A DNA stretch of 64,000 nucleotides from Oligella ureolytica DSM 18253 (GCF_000373745.1 NZ_KB892313.1:37593-101592); one strand, 5' to 3'; positions 9,736-20,166 are shown, counted from the first letter of the stretch. A program made the numbers and translations. The notes: a model not told the origin generated them from the letters alone.

Positions 9736-12126
9736 TTAGAAGGAGGTACCAATCTGGAATTGGAATTGCTGCTTTTCGTCTCCCGGTTTAGAGTTAATCG
9801 GGTTTGCCCATGAAATCTCAAGAGGCCCCATAGGTGACTGCCATGACAAACCAACCCCTGCAGAATAACGCCAATCGCACGGATCCTCAACAACACCACC
9901 ATATCGGTCATTACCTGTAGAACATGTGCCTGAACCGGTGGTATTTACTTTACCGGCATCAGCAAAGAGGAACCAACGTAATGTGCGGTCTTGATTCGTC
10001 CCCGGGAATGGTAAATATAGCTGTACATTAGCAAGAACGCGGCTTGAGCCCCCTAGGAAGTCACCCGACACAGGGTCTCGAGGACCTAAGGAAGCACCGT
10101 CATAACCACGGACTGAGCCAATACCACCAGCATACATATTTTTAATCACTGGGAATGGTTTAGAGTTGTTAAATGAACGGCCGTAATCTACAGAAGCATT
10201 AAATGCTAAGGTAAAGTTTTTACCTAATGGTAGGTAATACTGACCGGAGGCACTGGTTACCCAGTAGCTTAAATCACCAACACCAACCACTGCATCAAGG
10301 CTGGTGCGATAGCCACGAGTAGGAGCCAAGCCACTGTCACGTGTATCTTTAGTCCAACCTGCGTTGAATAAAAAGACATTAGAAGTTTCGCCATAATGTT
10401 TGACAAACTCGCGATAGGCTTCGGGGATGACTACATACCCCAAATGATCTTCTTTAGGTAATGTGACACGGTTTTGCTCAAAGGTAGCGCCCACAAAGAC
10501 ACGGTCATACTCAGAAATAGGCACACCGAAATTCATACCAAAACCGTAGGTACGAATTCTATAGGTCCGCTCATCCATATCGTAAACATAGTCGTTGTAT
10601 GGACGACTTTCGCGGTAATATAATGACGTTGTTCTACTGATTCCACTACTTGTGAAATAAGGATCAGTATGATGAATAACCCCTGAACGATTATAACGAC
10701 CGGTATTAATCTGAAGGCCTAGGTTAGTACCTGAACCAAAAATATTATCCTGACTGATGCCGGCCATAAATGATAGCTTGTCTGTAGAACCATAGCCTAC
10801 ACCTAAGTTAATCAAACCGGTCGGCTTTTCTTTAACATCGATATTAATATCAACCTGGTCACTTGTACCGGGAACTGCAGTCTGCGTAAGATCAACCGTA
10901 TTAAAGTAACCTAAACGGTCAATACGGTCTCTCGACGTACTTAAACGCGCCTCATCATACCAAGCAGACTCCTGCTGACGTACCTCACGGCGAATCACCT
11001 CGTCGCGGGTACGAACGTTACCACCGATGTTGATACGGCGGACATAGATGCGGTTACCGGGGTTTACAAAATAAGTCACATCGACTTGATTTGTTTCGGG
11101 ATCTGTAATTGGCACGACATTAACTTCTGCTAAAGCATAACCTAATTCACCAAAGCGAGATTCAATGCGGCGACCGGTTTCCTGAGCACGACTATTATTA
11201 AAGACTTGCCCTTCACGCTGAACGATCAGGTCATGCAGTTCGTCATTAAGACCCATCAGATCGCCGGCTAGTTGCTGCTTACGGATGGTGTATTGCTCGC
11301 CCTCATCAACCGTAAAATTTAAGGCAATGTCTTGACGATCCGTTGAAATGCTTACTTGTGGTTCACTGATATGAAAATCCAAATAACCACGATTTAAATA
11401 AAAATCGCGTAGATTTTTAGTATCACTTTCTAAGCCCTCGCGACTAAAACGATGGCTACCTGTCAACCAAGTCATATAGCCCGGTGTCGTTTGTACCATT
11501 TGCTTACGCAAAGTAGATGAGCTATAGGCTTCGTTGCCGACAAAATTAATATCGCTAATACGGGCACGACCACCCTCTTGCACCTGGAAACTCACACCTA
11601 CACGATTACCGGGCAAGGGAGTCAACGTATGCTCAATTGTGGCGCCGTAATGCCCTTTGAGAATGTATTGAGAACGAATTTCGTCTTTGGCTCTATCCAG
11701 TAGTGCCGGGTTAAGTGCCCGGCCTTCGCCAAAACCTACTGCCAACAGGGATGTATTTAATTCTTTGTCATTAAATGCATTCATGCCCTCATAGATTAAT
11801 GAGGTAATAATCGGTCTTTCGACCACTTGAATGTCAACAATACGATTTTGCGTATGGATATTTACATCATCAAACAAACCTGTCGCATAAAGGCGCTGTA
11901 CAGTTTCGGTCGCCTGCTCTTCGGTAAAAGTACCGCCTACTCCTACCGGTAAATAGCTAAAGACCATCCCCGGCTCAGCACTCTGCAACCCTGTAACACG
12001 AATATCCTGCACAACGAACGGTGAAAAAGCCAAACTTTTCAATGGCATCAAGAGTGCCAAAGAAAATGCTGTTAAATTCAATGCTAAGGATTTTTTGTTA
12101 TGGGTAAAGTTTTGGCGTATACGCAT
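9736..12126 (-). CDS. bamA: Outer membrane protein assembly factor BamA
   Basis: A 796-residue Omp85 protein, the core of the BAM machine that folds beta-barrel proteins into the outer membrane. A signal peptide spans residues 1-33 (LNLTAFSLALLMPLKSLAF). Five POTRA domains follow (FVVQDIRVTGLQ through about residue 430), then a 16-strand barrel with VRGYDGASLGPRDP (the conserved loop-6 VRGY/F motif) and a terminal aromatic beta signal ending in F. The start is the ATG at 12126, with AAGGA nine bases upstream; the frame continues 18 codons further without a ribosome site. It is downstream of rseP and upstream of skp. Confidence 0.97.
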   Translation of the reverse strand: MRIRQNFTHNKKSLALNLTAFSLALLMPLKSLAFSPFVVQDIRVTGLQSAEPGMVFSYLPVGVGGTFTEEQATETVQRLYATGLFDDVNIHTQNRIVDIQVVERPIITSLIYEGMNAFNDKELNTSLLAVGFGEGRALNPALLDRAKDEIRSQYILKGHYGATIEHTLTPLPGNRVGVSFQVQEGGRARISDINFVGNEAYSSSTLRKQMVQTTPGYMTWLTGSHRFSREGLESDTKNLRDFYLNRGYLDFHISEPQVSISTDRQDIALNFTVDEGEQYTIRKQQLAGDLMGLNDELHDLIVQREGQVFNNSRAQETGRRIESRFGELGYALAEVNVVPITDPETNQVDVTYFVNPGNRIYVRRINIGGNVRTRDEVIRREVRQQESAWYDEARLSTSRDRIDRLGYFNTVDLTQTAVPGTSDQVDINIDVKEKPTGLINLGVGYGSTDKLSFMAGISQDNIFGSGTNLGLQINTGRYNRSGVIHHTDPYFTSSGISRTTSLYYRESRPYNDYVYDMDERTYRIRTYGFGMNFGVPISEYDRVFVGATFEQNRVTLPKEDHLGYVVIPEAYREFVKHYGETSNVFLFNAGWTKDTRDSGLAPTRGYRTSLDAVVGVGDLSYWVTSASGQYYLPLGKNFTLAFNASVDYGRSFNNSKPFPVIKNMYAGGIGSVRGYDGASLGPRDPVSGDFLGGSSRVLANVQLYLPFPGTNQDRTLRWFLFADAGKVNTTGSGTCSTGNDRYGGVVEDPCDWRYSAGVGLSWQSPMGPLEISWANPINSKPGDEKQQFQFQIGTSF

Positions 12127-12295
12127 TAACAATCCTTTAATTTTAAGAAAACTGCCAACAAACAAAAGCCGACAAGACAATACGATAAAGTTAAAAACAT
12201 AATTTTATGACAAATTTACTCTTCATGTTAATAAAGTCAACAGACGAGTAAAACTACTCAATTATGCCATTTATCAACGCCTATTTTAGGATTTT

Positions 12296-13723
12296 TTATA
12301 AAAGTCTAAAAATATCGCTCGTAAATGCTAAAACCATTAACATCAACAATAATACATAGCCTGTCGCATGGATATGGCGAATGATTTTGTCAGGTAAGGG
12401 TCTGCCGCGCACGCCCTCAATAGCACAGATAACCATCTGTCCACCGTCCAACGCAGGTATAGGTAACAAATTCAGGACACCAATACTCAGACTGATGAGA
12501 GCGATAAATGAAATAAAGGGCCAAACACCTGCCTGAGCCACCTTGCCTGAGTAATCAGCAATGGTCAGAGGACCGCTTAAATTTCGCCACGAAACATCGC
12601 CCGTGATAATTCGGCCAACGACCTTAACCGACATGGCAGCCAATTGATAGGTTTTTTCTACCGCCTTAGTGACACTGTCGATAACGCCATAACGTACGGT
12701 CATTGTTGGGAGGTCGGCAGATAAGCGCATACCGGCGCGACCAAAACTTTCTCCATCTTGGCTCACCAAATCAGGCGTCAGCGGCATGGATAGATTCGAA
12801 CCATTACGCTCTACACTTAAGCATAAGCTTTGATCCGGATGCTCCTTAAATGCCATCATTAAACCCTGAAGACTGAAAGTAGTAGCTGAGTTCTCGCGCT
12901 GCTGGGGGAGTGGCGCACAAAGGCCCTTAATAATATCGCCCTCGATAAGTCCGGCTGTTGCGGCAGCGCTATCTGCCATCACCTCAACCACTTTAACTCG
13001 CGAGGTATCGATAAATAAGCCACTTTCAGCCATTAAGTTACGATTTTCTAAACTGCCGTTTACCGCATCAAAACGAATGAGCAACGACTCTTTAGGATAA
13101 GAAGCTAGCTGTTGCTCCAAATCACGAATATGCCCAGGAAACGATTGAGTATCCAGCCCTCTTATCACTTCCAATGTTGCTTCACGACCAAAGTGAATAG
13201 GTTCTAATAGCGCTTCATTTAGTTGAGACCAACTATAAACCGACGAACCATTGACCCCTATGATTAAATCGCGATGGCGCAATCCGGCATCGGCCGCAGC
13301 AGACGCTGTTTGAGGCTCCGCTAACACAGCAATCACCTCCTGTTCGCCTTTTAGATTTAAACCGGTATAAATTAAAATCGCTAATATAAAACTAAATAAG
13401 GGTCCGGCCGCAAAGACAACAAAACGATGCCAAGGAGTGACTGCTTCGATGGGTTTGCCCGGCAAGCCTTCAGGACTGTCTAAATACGCTGCATAATGCT
13501 CAGAATCGATAGACAGAGGCTTGACATAACCACCAAGTGGCAAAGAACTAAGTGCCCATTCACAACCTCGACGATCCGTTTTTTTATAGATGACTTGACC
13601 GAAACCGAGCGAAAACCGTTCGACATGGATGCCAAACAGACGACACGCTAGGTAATGCCCCCATTCATGAAAAACGACGACAATACTGATAGTAATTAAA
13701 AAACTGATAATAGTTGTTAACAT
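12296..13723 (-). CDS. rseP: Site-2 intramembrane zinc protease RseP
   Basis: A 475-residue inner-membrane metalloprotease. In the family it cuts the anti-sigma factor RseA within the membrane to release sigma E, and clears signal-peptide remnants. The zinc-binding HEWGH motif is at residues 19-23 in the first membrane segment. Two periplasmic PDZ domains lie at about 125-320 (DAGLRHRDLIIGVNG; SAAATAGLIEGDIIKG). The second catalytic motif NLLPIPALDGGQM is near residue 420, followed by the last membrane segment. Its place between dxr and bamA is conserved and ties it to envelope biogenesis. Confidence 0.95.
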   Translation of the reverse strand: MLTTIISFLITISIVVVFHEWGHYLACRLFGIHVERFSLGFGQVIYKKTDRRGCEWALSSLPLGGYVKPLSIDSEHYAAYLDSPEGLPGKPIEAVTPWHRFVVFAAGPLFSFILAILIYTGLNLKGEQEVIAVLAEPQTASAAADAGLRHRDLIIGVNGSSVYSWSQLNEALLEPIHFGREATLEVIRGLDTQSFPGHIRDLEQQLASYPKESLLIRFDAVNGSLENRNLMAESGLFIDTSRVKVVEVMADSAAATAGLIEGDIIKGLCAPLPQQRENSATTFSLQGLMMAFKEHPDQSLCLSVERNGSNLSMPLTPDLVSQDGESFGRAGMRLSADLPTMTVRYGVIDSVTKAVEKTYQLAAMSVKVVGRIITGDVSWRNLSGPLTIADYSGKVAQAGVWPFISFIALISLSIGVLNLLPIPALDGGQMVICAIEGVRGRPLPDKIIRHIHATGYVLLLMLMVLAFTSDIFRLL

Positions 13724-13743
13724 GAAGAACTTCTTCTATAAGC

Positions 13744-14919
13744 CTATATAAACTGCTGTAACTGTTCTGCTGATTTAATTCGGACCTCTTCATCAAAGGC
13801 ATGAACTGCCTCTATGGAATCGATCATCTGATGCCAGCTTTTTTCCAACATTGAGGCGATAAGCTTTGGAATATCAGTAAACTTGATTTTATTATTTAAA
13901 AAAGCATCAACAGCGATTTCGTTACTACTGTTAAGCACGATGGTACTCTCTTGTCCAGCCTCTGATGCTTGGTAAGCCAAGTCCAAACAAGGATAACGCT
14001 GTAAATCAGGCAATTTGAAATTCAGTTGTGAGAATTGACTAAGGTCAAACTCCGGTGCCTGATTAAGAAGGCGTTTAGGATAAGCCAGCGCATGAGAAAT
14101 CGGAATACGCATATCCGAGTTGCCGAGCTGAGCGAGAATGGAACCATCACAATAATGCACCATTGAATGCACCGTACTCTCCGGGTGCACCAAGACTTTG
14201 ATTTGCTCTAAGGGTAGATCAAACAACCACTTCGCTTCAATCACCTCAAGCCCTTTGTTTAGCATGGTGGCTGAGTCAACAGAAATCTTTCGGCCCATCG
14301 ACCAATTAGGATGCTTACAGGCTTGAGCAGGTGTTACACCGTCCAATAAGCCCACCTCCGTATCTCTGAATGGACCACCCGACGCTGTTAAGATGATTTG
14401 CTTAATTTCGCTATGAGCGACAGGATTAGGTAAACATTGAAAAATGGCATTGTGCTCACTATCAATAGGCAGCAACTCGGCACCACTTTGTCTGACTGCC
14501 CTCATAAACAGCTCACCGGAAGCCACCAATGCCTCTTTGTTGGCTAAAAGAATGCGTTTACCCGCTTTGGCAGCTGCATAGGCTGACGCCAAACCGGCTG
14601 TGCCGACAATAGCGCAAACGACGGTATCAACCTCTGGATCCATGGCAGTCTCTACCAAGGCCTCCGCCCCAATACGCAGCTCAGGCAAAGCACGATCACT
14701 GGGCCATAGACTGGTCAGCTGCTGCTTCGCCTCTTGGCTTGGTAAAATCAACACCTCAGGCCTGTGCACCAGACTCAACTCAATTAATTTAGAGACCTGA
14801 CTAAACGCGCTCATGGCATAGACTTCAAATTTCTCAGGGTGGGATGCGATAACATCCAAGGTGCTGTCACCGATTGAACCGGTCGCACCGAATAAGCAAA
14901 TACGTTGAGGTCTTGCCAT
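13744..14919 (-). CDS. dxr: 1-deoxy-D-xylulose-5-phosphate reductoisomerase
   Basis: A 391-residue enzyme of the MEP isoprenoid pathway. It isomerises and reduces DXP to 2-C-methyl-erythritol 4-phosphate with NADPH. The N-terminal Rossmann motif CLFGATGSIGDSTLDVI binds NADPH. The metal/substrate segment LLPIDSEHNAIFQCL, the flexible-loop SGGPFRD and the HPNWSMGRKISVDSATMLNKGLEVIEA block are diagnostic. Length fits E. coli Dxr (398). It is 20 bases upstream of rseP. Its isoprenoid output also feeds UppS, encoded two genes upstream. Confidence 0.97.
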   Translation of the reverse strand: MARPQRICLFGATGSIGDSTLDVIASHPEKFEVYAMSAFSQVSKLIELSLVHRPEVLILPSQEAKQQLTSLWPSDRALPELRIGAEALVETAMDPEVDTVVCAIVGTAGLASAYAAAKAGKRILLANKEALVASGELFMRAVRQSGAELLPIDSEHNAIFQCLPNPVAHSEIKQIILTASGGPFRDTEVGLLDGVTPAQACKHPNWSMGRKISVDSATMLNKGLEVIEAKWLFDLPLEQIKVLVHPESTVHSMVHYCDGSILAQLGNSDMRIPISHALAYPKRLLNQAPEFDLSQFSQLNFKLPDLQRYPCLDLAYQASEAGQESTIVLNSSNEIAVDAFLNNKIKFTDIPKLIASMLEKSWHQMIDSIEAVHAFDEEVRIKSAEQLQQFI

Positions 14920-14940
14920 TTCTAAGATTCCTAATTTCTT

Positions 14941-15822
14941 TTAAATTAAAAAAACATATATTAGTAAAAAGGTCATTGGCGTCACGACCAACGCTGAGTC
15001 TAGACGATCCCAAACCCCACCATGTCCCGGTAAAATATTGCTTGAATCCTTGATATTTGCTCGACGCTTCATGAGTGATTCGTAGAGATCGCCAACGATT
15101 GAATAAATGGATAAAACAATCGCACTGAGTAGAAGCACAAGTAAATTACTATGCGCTAATAAAATACCACCAAAGGATGTAGGGCTCATGTAGGCACTGA
15201 TCACTAGCCATAAAGTCGCAGCAAGAACACCACAGATAGCGCCGGAACGGGTTTTACCGGGACTAATTGCAGGCGCCAACTTGGTTCCGCCAAAGTGTCG
15301 ACCGCCAAAGTAGGCAAAGGTATCGGCACACCAAATCAGGATGAAGTAAGAAAAGACAAACCAAGAGCCTAAATACTGCACAAATAATATGAGAGAGAGA
15401 GCAGCGGCAGAGACCGCAATCAAAGCAAAGAGGCCATGGAACAACGGATTTTCTTTGTGCTGAGTTTGTCCTTTTTTTAGAATAAAAGGAATGACAAATA
15501 GCCAAATAGCACTACTGATAATGGATAGCCATAAATTAAAACGCACTAATGACGTATCCGTGAGCTGCGTGCTGGCCATCCCCTCATCGCCTCGCGTAAC
15601 GAGACTAAAGCTAAAGATAATGACGACAATCGTTAAGATAGTAGCCACGCCAAACGCTAGCCGCTTAAAACGTCCGTCTAAACACACTCTCCACCATTCT
15701 GCCAAGGTCAAGCCGGATGCGATGACACAAAAAATGGCAAAATAAACACTTTGCTGTAGTGATAAAAGCACCGCTAAAATCACTAACAATACGACTGCCG
15801 TCATCAGACGTTCTCGCAACAT
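14941..15822 (-). CDS. cdsA: Phosphatidate cytidylyltransferase (CDP-diglyceride synthase)
   Basis: A 293-residue polytopic inner-membrane enzyme that makes CDP-diacylglycerol from phosphatidate and CTP, the branch point for all phospholipids. Several hydrophobic segments span the chain, the first at residues 8-40. The C-terminal CDS signature is complete: GDLYESLMKRRANIKDSS followed by NILPGHGGVWDRLDS, with the Lys-Asp and His-Gly-Gly-x-x-Asp-Arg-x-Asp residues that bind metal and CTP. It lies between uppS and dxr, the order found across proteobacteria. Confidence 0.96.
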   Translation of the reverse strand: MLRERLMTAVVLLVILAVLLSLQQSVYFAIFCVIASGLTLAEWWRVCLDGRFKRLAFGVATILTIVVIIFSFSLVTRGDEGMASTQLTDTSLVRFNLWLSIISSAIWLFVIPFILKKGQTQHKENPLFHGLFALIAVSAAALSLILFVQYLGSWFVFSYFILIWCADTFAYFGGRHFGGTKLAPAISPGKTRSGAICGVLAATLWLVISAYMSPTSFGGILLAHSNLLVLLLSAIVLSIYSIVGDLYESLMKRRANIKDSSNILPGHGGVWDRLDSALVVTPMTFLLIYVFLI

Positions 15823-15856
15823 ACAATCTCTCTATAGGATAGGGAAAACTATTTGA

Positions 15857-16633
15857 CTATTTGACTAGTTGAGCACTAGTTTGACCAAAGCGACGCTCAC
15901 GAGTCGAATACCATGCCAACGCCTCATCAAGGTGCTTATCTTTAATGTCGGGCCAATAGGTAGGTGTAAAGTATAACTCTGTATAAGCTAATTGCCATAT
16001 TAAAAAGTTGGAGATTCGCTGCTCACCGCCGGTACGAATGAATAGATCCGGCTCCGGGGCCCACGACATACTTAAATACTTATCAAAATCCAACTCATCA
16101 ACACGGCGCTCAGGATCTACCCCCTGCTCTTTCATGTAATTTTGAAAAGCGTTCAAAATGTCCCAACGCCCACCATAATTAGCAGCGATGGTTAGGTACA
16201 TTGAGTCATTGTCTTTGGTCAGGTCTTCAGCTTTAGCAATTAACTCACGAATTTGCGAGCTAAAAGCCGAAAGATCACCAATCACTTTTAAGCAGATATT
16301 GTTTTTGTGCAGCGTTTTAACTTCTTTTTGTAAAGAGCGCACAAAGAGGTTCATTAATAAATCCACCTCATCTTTTGGTCGGCGCCAATTTTCAGAACTG
16401 AAGCTAAATAAAGTAAGGTACTTAATACCTTTGTGGCCGCAGTAACGTACCGTACGGCGTACGGCACCGATACCGCGCAAATGACCCGCCGTGCGGGGCA
16501 AGTGTCGTTTAGCTGCCCAACGACCATTACCATCCATTACGATCGCTAAATGCTGCGGTGTTGCTGATACCTCAGGCACTACCTGAGTCGAACTAATCTT
16601 GGACTGTGACACTAAACCCCTCACCAGAATCAT
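15857..16633 (-). CDS. uppS: Undecaprenyl diphosphate synthase (cis-prenyltransferase)
   Basis: A 258-residue enzyme making the C55 lipid carrier for peptidoglycan and O-antigen from farnesyl diphosphate and isopentenyl diphosphate. The catalytic Asp34 is in [13 protein letters not shown]. Also present are [24 protein letters not shown] and the C-terminal [29 protein letters not shown]. The first 25 residues exceed the usual N-terminus. An internal GTG at codon 8, preceded by AGGGG, is a plausible alternative start, since the ATG at 16633 has no clear ribosome site. Confidence 0.95.
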   Translation of the reverse strand: MILVRGLVSQSKISSTQVVPEVSATPQHLAIVMDGNGRWAAKRHLPRTAGHLRGIGAVRRTVRYCGHKGIKYLTLFSFSSENWRRPKDEVDLLMNLFVRSLQKEVKTLHKNNICLKVIGDLSAFSSQIRELIAKAEDLTKDNDSMYLTIAANYGGRWDILNAFQNYMKEQGVDPERRVDELDFDKYLSMSWAPEPDLFIRTGGEQRISNFLIWQLAYTELYFTPTYWPDIKDKHLDEALAWYSTRERRFGQTSAQLVK

Positions 16634-16652
16634 GACTGTTTAAGCTAATCAG

Positions 16653-17213
16653 CTAAACAGTCATCACCTCTTCCTCTTTACGAGCAATTAAATCATCAAT
16701 TTCAGCAACAAACTTGTCGGTTAGTTTTTGCACAACTTCTTGATAGCGACGCTCTTCATCTTCGGAAATCTCTTTGTCTTTTACCAAGTTTTTTAAAGAG
16801 TCATTAGCTTCACGTCGCAGGTTGCGAACCGCTACCTTAGCATCTTCACCTTCAGCACGTACAACGCGAGTTAACTCACGACGACGCTCTTCAGTCAAGG
16901 CAGGCATAGGCACTCTAATTAAATCACCTAAAGGTACCGGGTTTAAACCCAAATCTGACTCTCGAATTGCCTTTTCGACAACCGAGATCATGTTCTTCTC
17001 CCAAGGCTGTACGCTAAGTGCACGCGCATCAATAACGTTAACGTTGGCAACTTGACTTACCGGCACCATAGAACCATAGTAATCAACCTGAACGTGATCC
17101 AATAAACCGGGGCTTGCACGACCGGTGCGAATCTTGGCTAAGTTATTTGATAAACTCTCAATCGATTTACCCATGCGGTTTTCGGTCGATTTAATTATCT
17201 CACTTGTACTCAT
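16653..17213 (-). CDS. frr: Ribosome recycling factor
   Basis: A 186-residue protein, the standard length for RRF. With EF-G it splits the post-termination ribosome so that subunits can be reused. The three-helix bundle sequence includes [25 protein letters not shown] near the start, [25 protein letters not shown] in the middle and [29 protein letters not shown] in the second half. It lies 24 bases downstream of pyrH, the usual pyrH-frr pair, and leads into uppS. Confidence 0.98.
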   Translation of the reverse strand: MSTSEIIKSTENRMGKSIESLSNNLAKIRTGRASPGLLDHVQVDYYGSMVPVSQVANVNVIDARALSVQPWEKNMISVVEKAIRESDLGLNPVPLGDLIRVPMPALTEERRRELTRVVRAEGEDAKVAVRNLRREANDSLKNLVKDKEISEDEERRYQEVVQKLTDKFVAEIDDLIARKEEEVMTV

Positions 17214-17237
17214 TATTTTTCTCTTAAACTATAAATA

Positions 17238-17957
17238 TTAAACGTGAACCAAGGTGCCCTCATCTTCACCACGTATGACACGCTCTAAGGCACCACTTTT
17301 GTTAATAGAAAACACATTAATTGGTAACTTTTGATCGCGGCACAGGGCAAATGCAGTAGCGTCCATTACCTCGAGGCGCTTAGAAATCGCCTCATCAAAA
17401 CTTATACTACTATATCGTGTCGCTTTGGGATCTTTATTAGGATCTGCACTATAAATTCCATCAACCTTAGTCGCCTTTAAAACAATCTCGGCACCGATTT
17501 CAGCGCCACGTAAGGCTGCTGCAGTATCTGTAGTAAAGAATGGATTACCGGTACCGCCGGCGAAAATCACCACTTTCTGCTCTTCAAGGTATCGAAGCGC
17601 TTTGGGGCGAATATAGGGCTCGACCACTTGATCGATATTGATAGCAGACTGAACTCGGGCAACAACGCCATGACTTTTTAATGCATCCTGAAGTGCTAAG
17701 GCATTCATCACAGTGGCCATCATGCCCATATAATCTGCTGTCGCTCTATCCATACCTTGAGCGCCGGGGGCTACACCACGGAAAATATTACCGCCACCTA
17801 TCACAATTGCTAACTCAACACCCATCTTGGCGATCTCAGCAACGTCTTGAGTCATGCGAGAAATGGTTTGTCGGTTAATGCCAAAGGAGTCTTCACCCAT
17901 TAAGGCTTCACCGGAAAGTTTTAATAAAACTCGTTTATAAGCAATTTCACTTGTCAT
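17238..17957 (-). CDS. pyrH: UMP kinase
   Basis: A 239-residue amino-acid-kinase-fold enzyme that phosphorylates UMP to UDP. Motifs are [43 protein letters not shown] and [24 protein letters not shown], which form the UMP and ATP sites. The ATG at 17957 gives the normal family length. The frame stays open 22 codons further, but that extension would run into the tsf terminator and is rejected. Family enzymes are allosterically activated by GTP and inhibited by UTP. Confidence 0.97.
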   Translation of the reverse strand: MTSEIAYKRVLLKLSGEALMGEDSFGINRQTISRMTQDVAEIAKMGVELAIVIGGGNIFRGVAPGAQGMDRATADYMGMMATVMNALALQDALKSHGVVARVQSAINIDQVVEPYIRPKALRYLEEQKVVIFAGGTGNPFFTTDTAAALRGAEIGAEIVLKATKVDGIYSADPNKDPKATRYSSISFDEAISKRLEVMDATAFALCRDQKLPINVFSINKSGALERVIRGEDEGTLVHV

Positions 17958-18026
17958 GTTCGCACCATATAAAAAGAATCGCCCTATTTTATCAAAGTTT
18001 AGATGGCTAATAGGAGCATGCATAAA

Positions 18027-18055
18027 AAAACCGAGATCTAATCGACCTCGGTTTT
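18027..18055 (-). terminator. Terminator downstream of tsf
   Basis: A 9-bp perfect stem (18047-18055 with 18027-18035) encloses an 11-base loop, and the minus-strand transcript continues into a T-run. It lies between tsf and pyrH and would partly or fully separate rpsB-tsf from the pyrH-frr-uppS run. Confidence 0.8.
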
Positions 18056-18109
18056 ACTGTTATCAGATACTGCGCAAAGCAGTTGCTCTAATAACTCGCC
18101 AGCTGGAGT

Positions 18110-18985
18110 TTATAAAGAAGCTTGAGCAGCGGCAACTTCAGCAGCAAAGTCTTCTTCTTTTTTCTCAATACCCTCGCCAACAACAAAGAGAGCGAAGTTT
18201 TTGATAGAAGCGTCGTTAGCTTTGAGCATTTGCTCTACGGTTTGCTTATCGTCTTTAACAAAAGGCTGAGAAACTAAAGCAACTTCTTTTAGGTACTTAG
18301 CAACAGAACCTTCAACGATTTTCTCGATGATGTTTGCAGGCTTACCTTCTTCTTCAGCTTTTTGTTTTGCTACAGAACGCTCAGCTTCGATTAACTCAGC
18401 AGGAACGCCATCAGCATCTAAGGCTTGTGGGCGAGTAGCCGCAACATGCATAGCCAAATCCTTACCAACCTCGTCAGAGCCGCTGTAGTCAACTAACACA
18501 CCAATGCGACCACCGTGGTTGTATGAAGCTAATTTGTCTTCAGTTTCGAAGCGCTGGAAGCGGCGAACAGATAAGTTTTCACCGATTTTACCAACCAAAG
18601 CAGCACGCACAGACTCAACTGTACCATCACGGAACTCTGTTGCATTTAAAGCATCGAGGTCAGCCGGGTTAGTATCAACAACTAACTTAGTAACGTCGTT
18701 AACAAAGTTGATGAAATCATCGTTTTTAGAAACGAAGTCAGTTTCACAGTTAACTTCTACTAAAGCGCCCACTTTTGCATCATCAGCAACAAAAAGGCCT
18801 ACTAGACCCTCTGCGGTAACGCGGCTAGCAGCTTTGCTGGCTTTACTACCTAATTTAACACGTAAAATTTCTTCTGCACGTGCCATATCGCCATCAGCTT
18901 CAGTCAAAGCCTTTTTACACTCCATCATTGGTGCATCAGTTTTTTCACGAAGTTCTTTAACCATTGCAGCGGTAATTGCAGCCAT
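18110..18985 (-). CDS. tsf: Translation elongation factor Ts
   Basis: A 291-residue guanine-nucleotide exchange factor that reloads EF-Tu with GTP. The N-terminal UBA-like domain contains the diagnostic [19 protein letters not shown]. The core has [16 protein letters not shown] and later [20 protein letters not shown]. The ATG at 18985 has GGAGA eight bases upstream, and [13 protein letters not shown] is the usual beginning; an upstream in-frame ATG at 18997 lacks a site. It follows rpsB, the universal pairing, but a terminator-like hairpin stands between them. Confidence 0.98.
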   Translation of the reverse strand: MAAITAAMVKELREKTDAPMMECKKALTEADGDMARAEEILRVKLGSKASKAASRVTAEGLVGLFVADDAKVGALVEVNCETDFVSKNDDFINFVNDVTKLVVDTNPADLDALNATEFRDGTVESVRAALVGKIGENLSVRRFQRFETEDKLASYNHGGRIGVLVDYSGSDEVGKDLAMHVAATRPQALDADGVPAELIEAERSVAKQKAEEEGKPANIIEKIVEGSVAKYLKEVALVSQPFVKDDKQTVEQMLKANDASIKNFALFVVGEGIEKKEEDFAAEVAAAQASL

Positions 18986-19001
18986 GTAATTCTCCAAATA
19001 T

Positions 19002-19032
19002 AAAAAAAGCCCCGTTAATTAATGACGGGGCT
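19002..19032 (-). terminator. Terminator or attenuator between rpsB and tsf
   Basis: An 8-bp GC-rich perfect stem (19025-19032 with 19008-19015) is followed on the minus strand by seven T. The hairpin ends just ahead of the tsf ribosome site. In other bacteria an intercistronic hairpin reduces tsf relative to rpsB, and this could do the same. Confidence 0.8.
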
Positions 19033-19121
19033 ATTCATGTCTCTAGTCAGAACAGCCCAACTGTTCATGTGAATTTACCCTAATAAAATGACAGTATTAA
19101 GGCAAATAACGATTGAGGAAA

Positions 19122-19895
19122 TTACTCTTCAGTAGTTTCCTCGGCATCTTGAGCTACTTCGTCAGCAGCGTCTTCAGCCTGTTGCTCTTCTTGAAGCATT
19201 TCAACTAACGCGCCATCACGAGCCTCACGACCGGCAATAATTGCATCAGCAACACCACGAGCATATAAAGCAATGGCTTTAGCAGAGTCATCATTACCAG
19301 GAATAACGTAATCGATTTCATCAGGCGAGTGGTTAGTATCAACAACACCAACAATCTTGATACCTAAAGTACGCGCTTCTTGAATCGCAATTTTGTGGTA
19401 ACCAACGTCGATAACAAAGAGAACGCTAGGCAATCTAGCCATGTCTTTAATACCACCGATTGATTTTTCCAGTTTATCTAACTCGCGGCTGAACATAAGC
19501 GCTTCTTTTTTGCTCATTAGCTCAGTGCTGCCGTCAGCTTCAGCTGCTTCCATGTCTTTTAAGCGCTTGATTGATGACTTAACTGTTTTAAAGTTAGTCA
19601 TCATACCGCCTAACCAGCGGTTGTTAACATAAGGAGAGCCAGCGCGCTCTGCTTCTTGAGCGATGATATCGCGAGCAGCGCGTTTTGTACCTACAAACAG
19701 GATCTCTTCGCCACGAGCAGCTGAGGCACGTAGGAACTCCATGGCTTCAAGGTACTTTTGAACTGTTTTTTCTAAGTTAACAACGTGAATTTTGTTGCGT
19801 TGACCGAAAATGTAAGGAGCCATTTTCGGGTTCCAGTAACGAGTTTGGTGGCCAAAGTGCACACCTGCTTCTAGCATTTCACGTAATAATGACAT
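19122..19895 (-). CDS. rpsB: 30S ribosomal protein S2
   Basis: A 257-residue S2 protein, a late-assembling small-subunit protein between the head and body of the 30S. Signatures are [29 protein letters not shown] at the start, [20 protein letters not shown] and [24 protein letters not shown]. The C-terminal tail is very acidic ([22 protein letters not shown]). The start is the ATG at 19895, with TTTGGAGA about ten bases upstream. The frame stays open 46 codons further upstream, but that stretch is hydrophobic and unlike any S2 and should not be annotated as coding. Confidence 0.98.
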   Translation of the reverse strand: MSLLREMLEAGVHFGHQTRYWNPKMAPYIFGQRNKIHVVNLEKTVQKYLEAMEFLRASAARGEEILFVGTKRAARDIIAQEAERAGSPYVNNRWLGGMMTNFKTVKSSIKRLKDMEAAEADGSTELMSKKEALMFSRELDKLEKSIGGIKDMARLPSVLFVIDVGYHKIAIQEARTLGIKIVGVVDTNHSPDEIDYVIPGNDDSAKAIALYARGVADAIIAGREARDGALVEMLQEEQQAEDAADEVAQDAEETTEE

Positions 19896-20053
19896 GTGAT
19901 TATCTCCAAAGGGTTTGGTCTTGTGTGTACTCAGGATTAGCGTAGCGCATATAAATAAAATGCCTACACCAACACCCCTGGGTGGTACACACGCGATTTC
20001 AAATAAAATAAAAAGAATACTTTCCGCTAGCACCAGCTACAGCCCATTACTTG

Positions 20054-20091
20054 AACGAGTGGCTTGTAACTTAACGAGTGGCTTGTAACTT
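20054..20091. repeat. Perfect 19-bp tandem duplication upstream of map and rpsB
   Basis: Two identical adjacent copies (20054-20072 and 20073-20091) of AACGAGTGGCTTGTAACTT lie in the divergent promoter region of rpsB and map. The short, perfect form suggests a recent slippage event; it may overlap the rpsB promoter. Confidence 0.9.
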
Positions 20092-20125
20092 ATTTGGCTA
20101 CGGTTTTAGCTAAGAAAATAAAGTG

Positions 20126-20131
20126 TATAAT
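20126..20131 (+). promoter_or_regulatory. Candidate -10 box for map
   Basis: A consensus TATAAT hexamer lies 35 bases upstream of the map ATG. No good -35 hexamer is seen 16-18 bases upstream, so the assignment rests on the -10 and its position alone. Confidence 0.4.
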
Positions 20132-20166
20132 TATATACGATTGTTAAACATATTGGAAACGATTTT

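Noticed and set aside
18504..18989. 161-codon open frame opposite tsf
   Set aside because: It is the antisense of a certain gene, rich in Ser, Thr and Arg, without ribosome site or domain.
19896..20033. 46-codon N-terminal extension of rpsB
   Set aside because: The S2 family begins at [17 protein letters not shown], and the ribosome site is directly before that ATG; the extension is intergenic.
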